Below, in pieces: positions 13,901 through 14,860 of a DNA stretch of 14,860 bases. Every line of letters begins with the position of its first letter. Position 1 is the first letter of the stretch. The DNA is taken from positions 1 to 14,860 of the forward strand of contig JAOUFO010000013.1 in NCBI GenBank assembly GCA_029858165.1, written 5' to 3'. The notes under the pieces are model-generated. The model was given only the letters and a program-made list of their open reading frames with translations, was not told the DNA's origin and did not search any database. Position numbers and translations under genes: made by a program. The stretch comes from Deltaproteobacteria bacterium (lineage in GTDB: Bacteria > SAR324 > JACQKK01).

Positions 13901-14462
13901 CATACACCATCCTCCCCTGTTGATGGACAGCGATAAAGTAAGGGGCGGCCTCCAGAACCGTCCGCCAGTCAGGCTGGCTTTTATCAGACTGGGCGGGGTG
14001 GGAAAGCCAGGGGGCAGCCTGACGGGCCAAAACCCGAAGCCCTTCGCGTTGTTCCGGGGATAGACTGCGGGGGGTGGGGTCAAAAACAGCCAGCAGACCG
14101 GCGGGATGATCCGCCTGGGGGGTGTAAATCGGGACAAAAGCGGAAAATTTCGGCGGGGGATGGCTGCCATTCCCCATCAAATGAAAGGGGGGCAGGCTGC
14201 CGGTGGAAAGAGTCTGGGAAAAAAAATCCGGGTCGGAAAACAACCCGTGATCCGCGCTGAAACCATGGCATGCCAGAAACAGCAGTTGACTGCCCCGGGG
14301 CACCCCCACAGCAGCCCATCCGGTCTGGCAAACCAGGGAGGCCAGCCGGGAGATATCATCCAGGGGTTGGGTGGATTCCGGGGGACCGGCAAACAGGGGA
14401 GAGGCTGGAATCAGGATATTTGTGGCCGATTGGGCGGATTTCCGCACGGACTGTTTTTTCAT
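10917..14462 (-). CDS. Hybrid sensor histidine kinase with GAF-like, five PAS and receiver domains
   Basis: The 1181-residue protein begins with a GAF-like region (about 35-150), then five PAS domains (about 164-280, 290-405, 420-535, 545-660 and 675-785). The kinase core has the H-box GIAHDFNN with His818, N-box Asn926 and Asn930, G1 DTGCGM (977-982), F-box FDPFF (991-995) and G2 GRGLGL (1001-1006). A C-terminal receiver follows, with acidic residues near 1067-1069, phosphoacceptor Asp1113, T1140 and Lys1163. There is no membrane helix, so it should sense a cytoplasmic signal. The phosphate probably passes from His818 to Asp1113 and on to an unknown Hpt protein. PAS4 and PAS5 are near-copies. 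GGAGG four bases before the ATG at 14462 supports this start; an upstream TTG at 14492 does not. No partner regulator is adjacent. Confidence 0.95.
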   Translation of the reverse strand: MKKQSVRKSAQSATNILIPASPLFAGPPESTQPLDDISRLASLVCQTGWAAVGVPRGSQLLFLACHGFSADHGLFSDPDFFSQTLSTGSLPPFHLMGNGSHPPPKFSAFVPIYTPQADHPAGLLAVFDPTPRSLSPEQREGLRVLARQAAPWLSHPAQSDKSQPDWRTVLEAAPYFIAVHQQGRMVYANPACMRQLEAKTPQELIGCPVLNFVHPDDHEMVITRMKQTLSGQAAPPVQERLVSLQGRVFEVEATATSILFDGTPSVLVMARDISQQTKALERVKKSESNLALAQSLAGLAFWEWDLETDTLTWSKESNQIFGQPPPMEEKPGRVFKKLIHADDWERIEGSFLKAIETCGTFGGTHKVNRSDGSVGFVKAKGEVIPGSHGKAVRVIGTVYDITPFKLVEDALRASEARLAQAQSMARLGSWVWNLKTNRFTWSTVVYDIFGIKPGDIDLTMENVFAMIPQEEHAGLIESQMRAVNERVVAQIQHQFHLPDGRVIHVVERGEAEFADDGTPLAINGTVYDVTPYIETQEALKQTEQTLLKAQKISHLGSWDWDILQGRVVWSEEAYRIYGLPPGMEISLAIFEQCIHPEDKDRVLNELKKCLENLSDFNLEHRVARPDGRVFHVSAQGEVTWSPEGKPVRMMGTVLDITTYKETEAALKKTEQNLLKAQQISHLGSWEWNFFQDTIELSEEARRICGLPPDIEVTMAVFEQCLHPEDKDRVLEGIRHSRETLGEYNLEHRLMRPDGEVRFVACHGEITFTPDGNPVSMMGTVLDITRRRLAEEERVKLEKQMESAQRLESLGLMAGGIAHDFNNMLVSILGLADLALFDLPEGSLPREHIHQLQTTAWQAAELTNQMLAYSGQGRFNITLLDLSQSVEEMIHLLKTVISKKALFTTRLTGGIPPIMADTSQIRQIILNLVINASEALEEAPGAVTVTAGEMFADRALLDTTYLNEHLQEGTYSFLQVEDTGCGMSPETVQKIFDPFFTTKFTGRGLGLAAVLGIIRGHQGAVKVTSRPGEGTTFLVMFPASLITPEPVGGESMSEQSPLMGNATILVVEDEESVRTVNRMALEKFGYTVIVAEDGREGVDVYNRCHQDIDLVLLDMTMPYLNGEEVLREIRLKNPQARVVLTSGYSESDSVGEMTKIGMTGFLPKPYRPTDLLRCIQEVLEKK

Positions 14463-14860
14463 GGCGCCTCCCCGGTTTCCCCAAAAATCCAATCAACCGG
14501 AATCCGTTCCCGTTTTCGGAATAAAATCCCCCTGATGTCTGGATAAATACCCTATTTAACGACAACAATCCATCAAAAAAAGACTAACTTTATTTAGGAT
14601 ATTACACCTTATTGGTTTAGAAGCAATAAATCACAATGGAACAAAAAAAGAAAGCCCAAAGGGTTAAGGCGGCAACCCTTTGGGCCACACCCCCCGGCCC
14701 CCTCCTGGGGGCGGGTGGGTGCATGGCTTCAACGTGTCTATGGTTTCAACAAATCGGATGGCACCATCAAACGCCAGGGAAGATTGCCTTTGCCCGTTTG
14801 AAGGTCTTGTGGTTTTTCCCCTCTCTGCCGGAAAGGGGAAGACCGCCCACAGGCGGGGGG
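14463..14860. other. Upstream region of the hybrid kinase, AT-rich spacer and right-edge sequence
   Basis: The 14500-14640 part is AT-rich and must hold the kinase promoter on the minus strand. I see no clean -35/-10 pair. To its right are a terminator hairpin (14654-14685) and a perfect GCCCCC-TCCT-GGGGGC hairpin (14697-14712). From 14713 to the edge, two minus-strand frames are open: one ends at TAG (14738-14740) with 40 codons, the other at TAA (14664-14666) with 64 codons. Either could be the end of a gene lying to the right. A plus-strand frame also opens from 14721 (MASTCLWFQQIGW). I cannot choose, so no gene is called here. Confidence 0.4.
14643..14685 (-). terminator. Terminator for a minus-strand transcript from outside the right edge
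   Basis: GCCCAAAGGGTT (14654-14665) and AACCCTTTGGGC (14674-14685) form a perfect 12-bp stem with an eight-base loop. On the minus strand it is followed by TTTC and seven Ts (14643-14649). There is no T run on the plus-strand side. It would end a transcript arriving from beyond 14860 and insulate the hybrid kinase promoter. Confidence 0.85.

Overview
The window looks like chromosomal DNA of a GC-rich Gram-negative bacterium (GC in the high fifties by eye). The gene for a DUF1820-family protein, a long two-regulatory-domain threonine dehydratase, and the AraC and hybrid-kinase types present all point to a proteobacterium. A deep lineage such as the Magnetococcales or a deltaproteobacterial relative is possible, but the sequence does not settle it. 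I see no ribosomal operon, plasmid or phage module, transposase or CRISPR array.

Layout from left to right: a truncated RDD-family membrane protein (minus); a 1-kb gene-free stretch with a composite inverted repeat; an AraC-family regulator (plus); a convergent minus-strand pair made of a 65-residue protein and a P-loop nucleotide-kinase-like protein; a divergent DUF1820 gene with its own terminator; a tRNA-Arg (anticodon GCG) that shares a bidirectional terminator with a minus-strand two-helix membrane protein; and a repeat-rich spacer of about 590 bp with a MITE-like element bounded by 19-bp inverted repeats and a run of GC hairpins.

A plus-strand series follows: ilvA (threonine to 2-oxobutanoate, isoleucine synthesis), a CbtB-like cobalt-transporter subunit, a coupled four-helix membrane protein, a MoxR/RavA-type AAA+ ATPase with an Asp-Asp Walker B, and a basic coiled-coil protein. 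The last gene interlocks its stop codon with a convergent solitary DNA methyltransferase. A 1181-residue GAF/PAS5/histidine kinase/receiver hybrid on the minus strand closes the window, with an AT-rich upstream region and a terminator pointing in from the right.

The most system-like part is 7144-9419: a CbtB-like metal protein, an unfamiliar membrane partner, an AAA+ ATPase without its usual VWA partner, and an unrecognised coiled-coil protein, in tight order. Whether they work together is inference. The repeats are the other notable layer: several intergenic hairpins belong to one dispersed GC-rich family and some appear to serve as terminators. I do not see a clear novel defence or mobile system.
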